Source: Aquimarina sp. ERC-38
GTDB taxonomy: Bacteria > Bacteroidota > Bacteroidia > Flavobacteriales > Flavobacteriaceae
Length of the DNA stretch: 64,000 nucleotides
Assembly: GCF_026222555.1 (NCBI RefSeq)
Contig: NZ_CP098511.1
Location: 3,205,501 to 3,269,500 of the forward strand
Direction: 5' to 3'
Below, in pieces: positions 34,017-43,435 of this stretch (position 1 is the stretch's first letter; every line of letters begins with the position of its first letter). The notes under the pieces were generated by a model that did no database searches, was not told the origin of the DNA, and saw only the letters and a program-made list of their open reading frames with translations. A program made the translations under genes and the position numbers.

Positions 34017-34670
34017 TTAAGCTGGTATGGATTGTTTTTTAATTACTTCAAGGATCACTTCAGGATCTAATCTTTCTGTATAATCTTCTGGTACAAAACT
34101 ATAGATAACTTCTCGTTTTTTATTAACAATAAAGGTTGCAGGCATAGGCAGTTCATAATCTTTATTACCATTATGAGCATCTACGTTAAGGTTAAAGGAA
34201 TGATATAGCGCTCTTAAATCTTCAGGCATTTGAAAAACCAGTCCGAGTTTTTTGGCATACTTATTATCAATATCACTCAATACGCTAAAGGATAATTCAT
34301 TTTTTTCTGAAGTGGTTAAGGAATGGTCCGGTGTTTCAGGAGAAATCGCAATTAAATCCGTATTCAATTTTTTTAATTCCGGAAGTATATTCTGAAGTGC
34401 TTTTAACTCCATATTGCAATAAGGACACCAGCCTCCTCGATAAAAAGAAATTACCAGGTAATCATTAGAAAAATGATCAAGCGAAACTTCATTTTCGGTT
34501 GCATCCGGTAACTTAAAAGCAGGTAAGGTTTCTCCCGTTTGTATAGCATTTGAGCTTAATTTGGCTTCTTTTAAACTATTGGTACTTTTTTCCATAATAG
34601 CCAGTTTTTCGGCAGGAAGGTTTTGAGCGGTGGCAGCTTTTTTAGCAGCAAGTGTTTGAGATAAATTCAT
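34017..34670 (-). CDS. AhpC/TSA-type peroxiredoxin-like protein
   Basis: 217 residues, no signal peptide. Thioredoxin fold with FYRGGWCPYC: peroxidatic-type C82 and a second cysteine C85, the arrangement of the AhpC-TSA_2/PRX-like subgroup. Further marks are LIAISPETPDHSL and the cis-proline region MPATFIVNKKREVIYSFV. It reduces peroxides or disulfides in the cytosol. First 45 residues are a helical extension. The AraC-type gene 102 bp upstream, same strand, may control it. Confidence 0.9.
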   Translation of the reverse strand: MNLSQTLAAKKAATAQNLPAEKLAIMEKSTNSLKEAKLSSNAIQTGETLPAFKLPDATENEVSLDHFSNDYLVISFYRGGWCPYCNMELKALQNILPELKKLNTDLIAISPETPDHSLTTSEKNELSFSVLSDIDNKYAKKLGLVFQMPEDLRALYHSFNLNVDAHNGNKDYELPMPATFIVNKKREVIYSFVPEDYTERLDPEVILEVIKKQSIPA

Positions 34671-34771
34671 GATTTTATTATTTTAATTAACTAATTTGAT
34701 ATTACAAAGATGTATCAAATCTCTAGCTTATAAAATGGAATAAATTACGAAAAGATGGAAAAAATTCGCAT

Positions 34772-35506
34772 CTAGACAGCGTCTCTAAATTGTGTTCGGA
34801 ATTGTGTGGGGGTTAAGGTTGTATTCTTTTTAAAGTATTTGATAAAATAGTAGGGGTCTTCAAAACCTAGTTGATAAGCAATCATTTGACTCGTTCCATC
34901 TGTATGGAGCAATTTATATTTTGCTTTTTCAATAACTTTTTCGGTTATAAAATTACAGGGCGTTTTGTTCTCACTTTTTTTGACCTCTTTGATAAGCGCT
35001 TTCAGCGGAATCCCCATCATTTCGGCATAAGTCCCTGCACAATAATTTTGTTCTATGTTCTGTTCTATAAGTTCTGAAAATTGTGCTATAGTAGATTGTT
35101 CTTTTTGACTACTGATATAATCATTAAGTAATTCACTCCATAAGATATGTAAATAACTCTCCTTTAAACGAGGATTACTTTCTGAGTTTAAGATAAATTG
35201 AATTTGGTTTTTTTTCTTATCTGTATTTTTAATTTTTTTAAAGTCAAAAGAAGTATTTACTTTCTTTACCAAATCTTCCAGGTCTGTAAAGATGTTTAAA
35301 AAGCCAGGATCAAGTTGGATCACAAAACCCTCGATATAGGGAGATGCTGCGATAATGTCAAAAGGCGTGTCGAAAAAGAAATAGCTTTTTGAAGGAACAG
35401 AGGTATTCACTTTATCTCTTTCAATTGTTATACTTCCGCTTAGCAGAATACAAATATTTTTTAGACTGGGTACAATGGTTTCATTATTTTTTATTGGATA
35501 AATCAT
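34772..35506 (-). CDS. AraC-family transcriptional regulator
   Basis: 244 residues. The C-terminal 85 residues contain two helix-turn-helix motifs: YCAGTYAEMMGIPLKALIKEVKK and GTSQMIAYQLGFEDPYYFIKYFKKNTTLTPTQFR, the second being the conserved AraC signature. Residues 1-150 form a cupin-like sensor region with no identifiable ligand. It heads a minus-strand group with the peroxiredoxin, PEBP and MRJP-like genes, so these are its likely targets. Confidence 0.93.
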   Translation of the reverse strand: MIYPIKNNETIVPSLKNICILLSGSITIERDKVNTSVPSKSYFFFDTPFDIIAASPYIEGFVIQLDPGFLNIFTDLEDLVKKVNTSFDFKKIKNTDKKKNQIQFILNSESNPRLKESYLHILWSELLNDYISSQKEQSTIAQFSELIEQNIEQNYCAGTYAEMMGIPLKALIKEVKKSENKTPCNFITEKVIEKAKYKLLHTDGTSQMIAYQLGFEDPYYFIKYFKKNTTLTPTQFRTQFRDAV

Positions 35507-35618
35507 TTTATTTTAAGATTAAATGTGAGATTAATTTACGCATTTTTATCATTAGTCGTAAAATGAGTTTTAAACTGAATCTAGGATGAGGTTTATAGCG
35601 ACTACAGTTGATTTTAAA

Positions 35619-36224
35619 CTAATCACATTTAGCATTCATATTGACTTCGGTAAGTTGATCCCAAATTGGATGATCATTATTCTGAGGGGATAGGTAAAAC
35701 CAAACCAAATATTTCCCTTCTTTTGAACAATAGTCAGTAGTTATTTTAGCATTTAGTTCGATAATCCCCTTTTTAAAAAACTCATCATATAGTTTAATAG
35801 ATCCTGTAAAGGTATTTTTATCTATTTGCTGAAAAGAGGATGTTGTCTTGGGGATTTTTTTAAAGAAATTTAAATTGGTAATTGCCCCGGTATTCATTAG
35901 TCCATCGAAATAGGTGTTGATGATGTTTTCTAATTTGGAAGTATCCAAATTCGGATTCTCCTGGATTATCCATAAGAAAACATATGAGAAATAATCTTCA
36001 CTGTCTTTTTTACCCCAACCCGGTGCAAATCGTATATGTTCTTCACCTTGATAGTCCAAATCTCCGGCAAATAGTAATGGAAATTCCAAAACTTCGCTAC
36101 GCCAATTATCTTCGGCTACCAGGACATTCTCAATCGTATTATGTAACCGAGAATACAGGTATGCAATACCTATGGTAATAATGATTACTACTACAAGTAA
36201 AACTTTAAGTATTTTTTTTAGCAT
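35619..36224 (-). CDS. Membrane-anchored uncharacterised protein
   Basis: 201 residues. One N-terminal membrane helix (ILKVLLVVVIIITIGIAYLYS, 5-25) after a basic MLKK, then a periplasmic domain of about 175 residues. The visible order is a helix with a tryptophan (LVAEDNWRSEVLEF), a polar region with APGWGKKDSEDYFSYVFLWII, and a beta-rich end with two cysteines (TTDYCSKEGKYLVWFYLSP; MNAKCD). I do not recognise the family. It carries the shared upstream element (36283-36325) 60 nt before its start and is the first such gene of the accessory block. Confidence 0.65.
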   Translation of the reverse strand: MLKKILKVLLVVVIIITIGIAYLYSRLHNTIENVLVAEDNWRSEVLEFPLLFAGDLDYQGEEHIRFAPGWGKKDSEDYFSYVFLWIIQENPNLDTSKLENIINTYFDGLMNTGAITNLNFFKKIPKTTSSFQQIDKNTFTGSIKLYDEFFKKGIIELNAKITTDYCSKEGKYLVWFYLSPQNNDHPIWDQLTEVNMNAKCD

Positions 36225-36282
36225 CTGCTGGTTGTGCTGATTATTTAAAATCTTAAATTGTGTATGGTATGTTTTTATAAAA

Positions 36283-36325
36283 CCAAGATATGAAATATAT
36301 TAATGGAGAAAAAATAGATTGTAAT
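36283..36325 (-). repeat. Shared upstream element, copy 1
   Basis: Plus-strand text CCAAGATATGAAATATATTA followed by ATGGAGAAAAAATAGATTG. It lies 60 nt upstream of the start at 36224. Read on the minus strand it contains TCATATCTTG, comparable to a weak TAnnTTTG -7 box, with TTTTTTC about 17 nt before it. The rest of the 322-bp gap 36225-36546 has no gene. Confidence 0.6.
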
Positions 36326-36546
36326 ACGGGTTTTTATTGAATGTTTTTACTTATCTGTGGAAGGAATACAGGTTATAAGTTGTAGAAACGTAGGGGTAGG
36401 GGTATGCACTAACCCTATATTATAATCAAAACTAATAATAGTGTTATGTATTTGCCTAAAATCTTTATACTAAGATTACAGCAATCCCTTGAAATGTACT
36501 TGGACTACTCATGGAATACTGGTTGATCTAAACAATGATTTTCGCA

Positions 36547-37035
36547 TTATTCCCCAATAATCATTCCTCCTTTCATTTCCTTTTCAGTAGGTTTTTCGAA
36601 CCAGTTTTCCATAAAGTCAAAATTATTTTTACTTACTTCAAATTCAAAAGTTTCTCCTTTCTCTGTATTCCTTTTTAAAACTCTTTGCAACCGGGTTTCT
36701 TTTGAAATATCTAAAAAATGCATTTTAAATGTATATCCATTTACCTTCGCAAACTTTCTAAATTTTTCGCGATGCTCAAATTTTGAAAACCCCAAATCCA
36801 AGATAGCATCTGCACCTGATTGTTCTAACTGCACGATTAAATCCATAATTATCTCTTCGGATCTTTCGATTCTTTCTAGAAACCATTCTAGTCCGTCCGT
36901 TATTTTTTTATCGTCTAGAAACAAAGTTTTGTTCCACTTATCAATCGAAAAAATAATACCTTTTGTTTCTTCCTTTAACTTAAGTGCATACGTAGTTTTT
37001 CCGGAACCCGTATTTCCAACGATTAAATGTATCAT
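36547..37035 (-). CDS. AAA_33-type P-loop kinase / ATP-binding protein
   Basis: 162 residues. Walker A is at the start, VGNTGSGKTTYA (7-18). A Walker B-like strand is ADAILDLGF near 75-83. A lid-like arginine helix is SKETRLQRVLKRN. The size and pattern match zeta-toxin/AAA_33 small-molecule kinases, some of which phosphorylate aminoglycosides or nucleosides; the substrate is unknown. A lone gene of the accessory block, with the shared upstream element 54 nt before its start. Confidence 0.85.
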   Translation of the reverse strand: MIHLIVGNTGSGKTTYALKLKEETKGIIFSIDKWNKTLFLDDKKITDGLEWFLERIERSEEIIMDLIVQLEQSGADAILDLGFSKFEHREKFRKFAKVNGYTFKMHFLDISKETRLQRVLKRNTEKGETFEFEVSKNNFDFMENWFEKPTEKEMKGGMIIGE

Positions 37036-37086
37036 TTTGGTTTTTGAATGTTTGTTTGTACGCTCACAGTTATGGCAGAACTTAGC

Positions 37087-37125
37087 AGGTTAATATATAA
37101 AATGTATTAACAAAGTAAGAATGCA
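37087..37125 (-). repeat. Shared upstream element, copy 2 (diverged)
   Basis: Plus-strand GGTTAATATATAAAATGTAT then TAACAAAGTAAGAATG. It aligns with AAGATATAAAATATCTTAAC at 38531 with several changes. It is about 54 nt upstream of the kinase start (37035). The remainder of the 321-bp gap 37036-37356 has no recognisable gene. Confidence 0.45.
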
Positions 37126-37356
37126 ATATCTTATATTTAGTTTTACAAATAGTAGCCAGTTCTTATTTAAGATTATTATTTATGTGGGTAGCAATGGATA
37201 AGAAGTGATTAGCATACTAGCCGTACATTCAAGTCCATAGGTAATTTAACAAGGCTTGTAACTGAATGAAATAGTAAATAAATACTATTTTAAATTTAGA
37301 CTATTATTTTATCACTTAGGCCTTTATTGTTCTAACTATTATACTGAAAATACTAC

Positions 37357-38469
37357 TTATTTTAACCTATTTAAAATGCTATTAGCCAATTCTTTAATTA
37401 TTTGATTAGCTTCAGGAAAACTAGAATTTGCTATAATGGAAATACCTATATTTTGTTCTGGATATATCATCAACCAGTTTTGACTACCATAGATTCCTCC
37501 ATGATGCTCCAAATGACTACTATTTTCATCTTGGATTATTTCCCAAAAATATCCAATCCAAATATTATCAACATCGTGAAATAATTTTGTGTGCGATATT
37601 TTCACATTAGAATTTTCACTATTTAGTTGCCATTTAATATAGTTTAATAAATCTTTTGAATTTGATTTGATTCTACCAGCTGCTCCCCATAATTTTATTG
37701 GTTTTTTAAAGTTTGGCATTAATTCGTTTCTATCATTATATCCATTAGCGAGTAATAATTCGTTATTCTTATCTAAATTAATGTACGTATTGGTCATTTG
37801 AGCGGGTATAAGTAGTTTTTCTTTAAGAATTTGCTCAAAGGATTTATCATATACTTTTTCTAAAATATATGCTATTAGATTTGGTGCTACATTAGAATAA
37901 CTATAAACTTCTCCAGGTTTTTGGTGTAATTCTAAGTATTTAACTTCTGATAATAGTTCTTCTTTTTTATATTCATTTAATTTCTTTTTAGCTTTATAAT
38001 AATTATTAGTAGTAGCCTTTTGATATAATTCAGAAATTCCTTTAATATTTAAGGGCAAACCACTAGTATGCGTGATTAGATGTTTTATTCGTACAGGTTC
38101 TCCATTAAATTCAAGGTTTTCATATTCTTTTCCCAATATATCATAAACCGAGCTTTCTAATTTAAGTTTCTGTTCGTTAACGGCACAAGCTACAAGGTAT
38201 CCGGTCATTGTTTTAGATACCGAAGCAATTTCATAAAGTGTTTTATTACTGGGCTTATTATTCAAATGTTTATCTAATTCACCATAATGTCCTAAAAAAC
38301 TTCTTTTCTTGTCAACTACAGCTATTGAAATAGCGTTAAATCGATGATCTTTTAGAACTTTCTCAACCTCGTTTTCAACAATGATAGATAACTCCTTTTT
38401 ATTAGATTGTGAATTACAACTCTGCGCGACAATTAAAATTAAACTATATACTATCCATTTGATTTTCAT
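37357..38469 (-). CDS. Serine hydrolase, beta-lactamase/PBP fold, lipoprotein
   Basis: 370 residues with a signal peptide and lipobox (LILIVAQSC, C18). Catalytic motifs of class C beta-lactamase relatives: S83-V-S-K86 (EIASVSKTMTG), Y191-S-N (YSYSNVA) and HHGG near 324 (replacing KTG). Such proteins are periplasmic esterases, D-aminopeptidases or muropeptide hydrolases; a true beta-lactamase is less likely. The shared upstream element lies 61 nt before the start (38529-38580). A second, longer serine hydrolase gene follows upstream on the same strand. Confidence 0.92.
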   Translation of the reverse strand: MKIKWIVYSLILIVAQSCNSQSNKKELSIIVENEVEKVLKDHRFNAISIAVVDKKRSFLGHYGELDKHLNNKPSNKTLYEIASVSKTMTGYLVACAVNEQKLKLESSVYDILGKEYENLEFNGEPVRIKHLITHTSGLPLNIKGISELYQKATTNNYYKAKKKLNEYKKEELLSEVKYLELHQKPGEVYSYSNVAPNLIAYILEKVYDKSFEQILKEKLLIPAQMTNTYINLDKNNELLLANGYNDRNELMPNFKKPIKLWGAAGRIKSNSKDLLNYIKWQLNSENSNVKISHTKLFHDVDNIWIGYFWEIIQDENSSHLEHHGGIYGSQNWLMIYPEQNIGISIIANSSFPEANQIIKELANSILNRLK

Positions 38470-38528
38470 TTTGACTCCTTGTTATACATTTCCTACAATG
38501 CGCAGAAGGTTATGTAAATTGTTATATA

Positions 38529-38580
38529 GCAAGATATAAAATATCTTAACGGTGTAAAAACGTAATATTTTAATTGTAAC
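38529..38580 (-). repeat. Shared upstream element, copy 3
   Basis: Plus-strand GCAAGATATAAAATATCTTA then ACGGTGTAAAAACGTAATATT. The core AAGATAT-AAA-ATATCTT is a perfect 7-bp hairpin. It is 61 nt upstream of the start at 38469. About 20 nt further, GACAAGTGGCAACCGCC (38583-38599) resembles GACAAGTAGCAATTGG beside copy 6. The 314-bp gap 38470-38783 holds nothing else recognisable. Confidence 0.65.
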
Positions 38581-38783
38581 TTGACAAGTGGCAACCGCCT
38601 CTTACATGTTTTTGCTAGGTTGAAAGAGGGGGGGCTGAAAAAGACTTTGAATAATTTTATATATGGTAGTTATTCGTTTAATTGCTAAATTTAGTAATAA
38701 ATCGCAGATAAAATGTGTAAGGGAGACTTTCATGAGGTAGTCTTGAAATAGCACTTAGTTATACACAGTAACAGATTTAGTTC

Positions 38784-40178
38784 TTAATCTATTTTCTCAA
38801 ATGCATTTACATTGCCTAAAGACATATACCTTATTTTTTTATCCTCACTTCTTTTAAATCCCATAATTCTTTTACCATCATAACTTTTAAATAATAAAGG
38901 TTCTACTTGATAAAATTTTCTACTGAATCCAGACAAAGTGCTATCGTTATTTGCAGAAAGTTCGTAAGTTTTTTGCTGTTCATAGTTAGAACATGTATAG
39001 CAGTCCGACATCCATTTATAATTTCCGGCAAATTCCGAAACATCTTCGTGCATTCTTTCAGGATTCGAATTAACTATGTTATCAGTTCCGAAATGCTTTA
39101 GAACCTGAGATATTACTTTTTTTCTCAACCCAGTATTTTCATGATGATGAACAACGAAAACCCCTAAATTAATCTCTGGAACTAAGGTCATAAACGAACT
39201 ATAGCCTAACATATCGCCTCCATGGTTGTAAGTTTTAAGACCAAATTCTTTTCTTTCATAAAATCCATATGCAAAACCATAAACTTCTGAATGTATAGAA
39301 AGTTGTTGCTTTTGCATTGACAAGGCTGATTCTGTATTTAAAATGGTGTCATTATTTAATTGACCGAGATTAAGATGCATTTGTAAATACCTTCCCATAT
39401 CTGCGGTAGTACTATTGATCGAGGAAGCAGGAAAAGTATGGTACCATTCCCAAGGTTGCGGAACATTCAGTCCATTTTGATATTCGTAACCTATGGATAA
39501 ATTACTTTCTTGATTTTTTGGTAATTCTATACTTGTCATTGTCATGTTAAGTGGATCCCAAATGTTTTTTTTCATAAAATCCTCAAGAGATAATCCACTA
39601 ATATCTTCTATTAATAATCCTGCAAGTGCAATTCCAAAAGTAGAATAGGCAGAGACAACCCCGGATTTCCTTATTCTTTTCAATTTACCATCAAGAAAAG
39701 TCTTTAATGGTAGTTGTTGGTTTTTGTTGTAAACAACTCTACCCCTTAATTCATCAAATCCCGCACTATGGGTCATAAGATGCGAAGCAGTTACACTTTC
39801 TTTAAATGCTGTTGGAACTTTTACTGATTTTAAATACTGGTTAACATCTGTATGCAAATCAATTAAGTTTCTATCTTTAAGTTGAAGAAGTGCAGTAACG
39901 GTAAAGGTTTTTGTTATCGAACCAATTCTAAAAATTGTAGAATCGGGATCAATAGGTTTGAGATTTTTACCTAAGGTTGTATATCCATAACCTTTTTTGA
40001 GTAATATTTTTCCGTCTTTTACAATGATATAAGAAGCTCCAGGAATTTGCTCCGACTCCATTGTATAAGTTATCAAAGAATCTAGTTTAATTTCTAAATC
40101 TTTAATAGTAATTTTTTCTGCTTGCGAACAAACAATAGAAGTTATTAGTATGAATATTATTGAGCAATAAATTCTCAT
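38784..40178 (-). CDS. Serine hydrolase, beta-lactamase/PBP fold, secreted
   Basis: 464 residues with signal peptide (MRIYCSIIFILITSIVCSQA). Motifs: S87-I-T-K90 (FRIGSITKTFT), Y178-S-T (VSAYSTFG, where YxN is usual) and HGG in TYNHGGDMLGYSS. After the catalytic domain of about 360 residues comes a beta-rich C-terminal extension of about 90 residues (FAGNYKWMSDCYTCSNYEQQKTYEL), as in many penicillin-binding-protein-like esterases. Substrate unknown. No shared upstream element is seen before it. Confidence 0.92.
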   Translation of the reverse strand: MRIYCSIIFILITSIVCSQAEKITIKDLEIKLDSLITYTMESEQIPGASYIIVKDGKILLKKGYGYTTLGKNLKPIDPDSTIFRIGSITKTFTVTALLQLKDRNLIDLHTDVNQYLKSVKVPTAFKESVTASHLMTHSAGFDELRGRVVYNKNQQLPLKTFLDGKLKRIRKSGVVSAYSTFGIALAGLLIEDISGLSLEDFMKKNIWDPLNMTMTSIELPKNQESNLSIGYEYQNGLNVPQPWEWYHTFPASSINSTTADMGRYLQMHLNLGQLNNDTILNTESALSMQKQQLSIHSEVYGFAYGFYERKEFGLKTYNHGGDMLGYSSFMTLVPEINLGVFVVHHHENTGLRKKVISQVLKHFGTDNIVNSNPERMHEDVSEFAGNYKWMSDCYTCSNYEQQKTYELSANNDSTLSGFSRKFYQVEPLLFKSYDGKRIMGFKRSEDKKIRYMSLGNVNAFEKID

Positions 40179-40586
40179 TCTTTTGATTTTAATTGAAGTA
40201 AAGATAAAAGTTTATAAGTCATTTCGATGGTAAAGTATTGAATGAAACAAAGAGAAAAGCATTTTGAAATTTCAACGGATTAATTCTGAAGAATTACTAA
40301 ATTTTTGGTTAAAATAAACTAGCGTAAAAGCTATAGTCAAGAAAAACATCAGTATGAAATTTACATTTCGTAACATTTCTATATGTTGTTCAACCTTGTT
40401 TAGAAGATTAAAGTTATTGCGTTCATGTCGAGTTTCTTCTATTGACAACTATATGAATTTATATTTATTCATTCCAAATTTAAATACCATCTCGCTTAAT
40501 AAAAAAACATCAATAAACTTAGTAGAATTTTTTAAGGCAAAACTATTTCAAAATTCCCATAATACTTCTCTTATTCAATAGAATCA
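40179..40586. other. Intergenic region without credible gene
   Basis: A 408-bp gap between two minus-strand genes. A plus-strand frame of 75 codons (40354-40581) is open, but it has no family resemblance and an odd composition, and I do not call it. No repeat, promoter or terminator was recognised. Confidence 0.5.
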
Positions 40587-41030
40587 CTATTGCGTTAAAG
40601 GAATGGTTAATATGTGATTTATATTTGAAACACTACAGTTTCCGGAATAAATTGATCCTGAATATTCATGATGATGCCACGGAAAGATATTTTTAAAAGT
40701 CGGAAGATTACTTTTTAATTGAGTGTTTACGATCCCTGGTGCTAAATCTACAATATCAGGAAATACACAGCCTAGTAGTATTGCGGAAATTAAAACCCTA
40801 TATTTCTTTTGAACGAAATAAATGATTGTTGCAATTAGAAATAAACTGATGAAAAAATCTAATTTTGAATTTATAGGATAGCAGTGTGGAGTGTAGTCCA
40901 AAATCCCGTGTGATATTAGTCCAAGTACAAATCCGGAGGATACTTTTCCTATTTTAAATGAATTTATCTCCAAATGGCTAACAGAAGCGATAATCCCTGC
41001 ACCAATAGAAATATGGAATATTATATTCAT
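40587..41030 (-). CDS. Small multi-pass membrane protein with histidine motifs
   Basis: 147 residues with about four membrane segments (2-18, 30-45, 58-76, 82-97). Polar motifs at membrane edges, SHGILDYTPHCYP near 40-52 and FPDIVDLAPG near 90-99, plus WHHHEYSGS near 120, resemble the SH…D / PD…D pattern of the YdjM/zinc-phospholipase-like membrane hydrolases. The likeness is inferred from motif order only. Lone gene in the accessory block. Confidence 0.65.
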   Translation of the reverse strand: MNIIFHISIGAGIIASVSHLEINSFKIGKVSSGFVLGLISHGILDYTPHCYPINSKLDFFISLFLIATIIYFVQKKYRVLISAILLGCVFPDIVDLAPGIVNTQLKSNLPTFKNIFPWHHHEYSGSIYSGNCSVSNINHILTIPLTQ

Positions 41031-41200
41031 TCGTTATAAATCGTATATTATGGTTCTATCAAAGGTAACGACGAGTATTATCTGGAAAATTTTTAAAACT
41101 AGTTATCTACCTATTAGTTGTATCCATATTCCTACTATCCCAATAGTTAAACATAAGGGTGTAAACCATTTTGAATCAGCTTTTGCAAATTGGATATTCT

Positions 41201-41533
41201 TTATTTTTTAAACAATCCCACATATCTAAAATCCCCAATCGCTCTTATCAAAAAAATAAATGGAATGATCCAATACCCATAATTTGCTACCCAGTTCGGG
41301 AGATCAATAGTGGTAAGTCCGGATTTTACAAAGTAGAACAATCCGAAAGATACTAAAACAAGAGCTACCACCAAAGTTGCCAATGCTGGTATAGGAGATG
41401 GATTTGTCTGATCATCTTTGGTCGGAATAACCTTATCCAATCCCCATTTTCCGCCAAAAAGCCAATAAAAATGAATAAGCCCTAATACCATAAAAATAAT
41501 GGACAAAAATATGGATAATAGCGTTGTTGTCAT
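41201..41533 (-). CDS. DUF3995-family membrane protein
   Basis: 110 residues with three membrane segments: 3-25, 49-68 and 85-104. Pattern features of DUF3995: HFYWLFGGKWGLDKVIPTK after the first helix, a second helix ATLVVALVLVSFGLFYFV, and the C-terminal IRAIGDFRYVGLFKK. Function unknown. A typical single-gene passenger of accessory regions. Confidence 0.85.
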   Translation of the reverse strand: MTTTLLSIFLSIIFMVLGLIHFYWLFGGKWGLDKVIPTKDDQTNPSPIPALATLVVALVLVSFGLFYFVKSGLTTIDLPNWVANYGYWIIPFIFLIRAIGDFRYVGLFKK

Positions 41534-41627
41534 ATTTGGGCAGTTGAAAAATAAGTATACTTATTCATTTATTTTAACCTGAATAAGCAATTGCCTGGTC
41601 ATTAATCATATAAGTTGTTTGCTATTT

Positions 41628-42140
41628 TTATAACTCACCAATTTTTTCAAATTCAAACGGAATTTCGATTTCTGAATTTGAAACTATTGCCTTTATGTTG
41701 TCTCCGCTTTTCCAGTATTTAATTTTATTAGGAAAGTCAATTTCGTTATTTACACAGATAAATTGGCTTTCGTTATGTTCTGTCATTTCAAAAATAATAC
41801 TTTCTTTTTCTTCAGGAACTTTTACAAATAAGTTCCATTTTCCCTTGCTATTTATGAACCTTATCCTTTCTTGTTTTATGGTATCTTTATTCTGCATGGT
41901 AAATCCAATCCCGGTATATTCAGTTTTACTATTTTTCGTCCAGTTTTCAAATGTTTCTTTTCCTTCATCATCATTTAATCTTTTCCATTTTCCTACAAGC
42001 CAATCAAAATTGGTGGTTTCTTGCTGCTTTTCTACTTGTTTAATTTCTACCTGTTGCTTTTCAGATTTTATGTTGTCTTTTTTGTGATTATTACAGGAAA
42101 TAATTAAAATTCCGATTAGAATAGTGATTATGTTTCTCAT
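41628..42140 (-). CDS. DUF6265-family lipoprotein
   Basis: 170 residues. Lipobox ILIGILIISC with C16, followed by a charged linker (KKDNIKSEKQQVEIKQVEKQQ). The DUF6265 domain starts at FDWLVGKWKRLNDDEGKETFENWTK and continues with beta strands (YTGIGFTM; QERIRFINSKGKWNLFVKV; IFEMTEHNESQFICVN). Lipocalin-like fold inferred. Function unknown. The shared upstream element (42213-42255) lies 73 nt before the start. Confidence 0.88.
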   Translation of the reverse strand: MRNIITILIGILIISCNNHKKDNIKSEKQQVEIKQVEKQQETTNFDWLVGKWKRLNDDEGKETFENWTKNSKTEYTGIGFTMQNKDTIKQERIRFINSKGKWNLFVKVPEEKESIIFEMTEHNESQFICVNNEIDFPNKIKYWKSGDNIKAIVSNSEIEIPFEFEKIGEL

Positions 42141-42212
42141 AATATGTGTTTTATATGATATTGGCTTTATATGTTGTTTATACGAGCAGATGAATATAAG
42201 GTGTTTTTTGAA

Positions 42213-42255
42213 AACAATATATAGAATAGCCTAGTGGAGTAAAAGAGTATGTTAT
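42213..42255 (-). repeat. Shared upstream element, copy 4
   Basis: Plus-strand AACAATATATAGAATAGCCT then AGTGGAGTAAAAGAGTATG. It matches copy 1 (ATATATTAATGGAGAAAAAA) and, with the adjacent TGTTTTTTGAAAA, copy 6. It lies 73 nt upstream of the start at 42140. Confidence 0.5.
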
Positions 42256-42314
42256 TTTAAATACAGCTAAATAAGTAACCTATAGATTACACTTTTTAAT
42301 TTAAGCGGCTTCAT

Positions 42315-42794
42315 TCATAATTCTCTTTGCATAATAAGGGATTTATCCGTTTCAACTTTCACTTCAAACCCTAATTTGCTATAAAGTCTAAATGCCGGAT
42401 TTCTTTTATCAACGCTTAATGAGATTGATTTTATGTTCAATTCTTGGTATAATTTGATTATTTCTTCAATCAGTTTGGTTCCAATTCCTTTGTTTCGGTA
42501 AGATACTTTTACTGCAATACTTAGTTCAGGCGTTTTGGAATTTATAAATCCGTAACCTTTATCTTTTTCGTTAAAAAGTCTGCCCCAACAAGCTCCTACC
42601 AAAGTTTTGTTTTCAATAGCAACTAAACACACATCGGTCTTTTTCAAACCAAAATCAGTAATATATTTTGCTAAATTGGGTTTTTTAATGATAGACTTAG
42701 GTAATTGCGGTTGTCCGTCTTCTACAAATATGGCTTCGTAAAGCATCTCCTTTAAAAATTCGATCTCATTATCTGCTATTTTGCGAATGATCAA
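42315..42794 (-). CDS. GNAT-family N-acetyltransferase
   Basis: 159 residues. N-terminal IRKIADNEIEFLKEMLYEAIF is the usual GNAT beginning. The acetyl-CoA loop is KVSYRNKGIGTKLIEEIIKLYQ (R-N-K-G-I-G), and the last motif is SLSVDKRNPAFRLYSKLGFEVK. Cytosolic; acceptor unknown, small molecules or antibiotics being typical. Lone gene of the accessory block without the shared upstream element. Confidence 0.93.
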   Translation of the reverse strand: MIIRKIADNEIEFLKEMLYEAIFVEDGQPQLPKSIIKKPNLAKYITDFGLKKTDVCLVAIENKTLVGACWGRLFNEKDKGYGFINSKTPELSIAVKVSYRNKGIGTKLIEEIIKLYQELNIKSISLSVDKRNPAFRLYSKLGFEVKVETDKSLIMQREL

Positions 42795-43435
42795 TGTGGT
42801 ATGTTTAAGAATTATCTAAACTAGAAATCAATTGCTGTCGTTTAGGTTGACTATTTAACTGAACATAAAATTTTATTTTTTCAATAAAAGCCAAATTAAA
42901 TTTGGCGAACTAAAAATACATAAGGAAATTTCAATCGATTAAAAGACGCGTTATATTACTATACCGGTCAACCAAATTTTTTTATTTCACCGCTACAATT
43001 CTAATTCTTTTATAATCCGCAAACCATTTACTATTAATAAGACATTTGTCCTTTATTTTTTCCTGTACTTCATTTTTAATTTCTTCTTGATGATTCTCCA
43101 AAACTCCAATAAAAAAGCTTTCTGCGAACATAGAAAGCCAATCTTTGATCCCAGATTTTTCATCCGCGAGTTCAGTGGGTCGGTCATAATGTTCTGCGGA
43201 AAGAACTTTAAATCCACCTGATTCAAGCGCAGTAGCATACTCCCCAATGGAAGGAAAATACCATAAGTCCAAATTAGCTTGGTTGTTATAACCTCTTATT
43301 TTTAGTGAGTTTCGCAATTCAGTAATTAGGGTCTGTACGTTTCCCTTACCCCCAAATTCAAGAACAACTTTTCCATTGGTTCTTAAATTATTGTACATAC
43401 ATTCTATAGAACCCTTAACATCTTTTACCCAATGT

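Noticed and set aside
37357..40178. Calling the two serine hydrolases beta-lactamases
   Set aside because: They have SxxK and YxN/YST motifs but HGG in place of KTG, and are typical of esterase/peptidase relatives.
40354..40581. 75-codon plus-strand frame in a 408-bp gap
   Set aside because: No recognisable domain, unusual composition, no promoter; probably chance.
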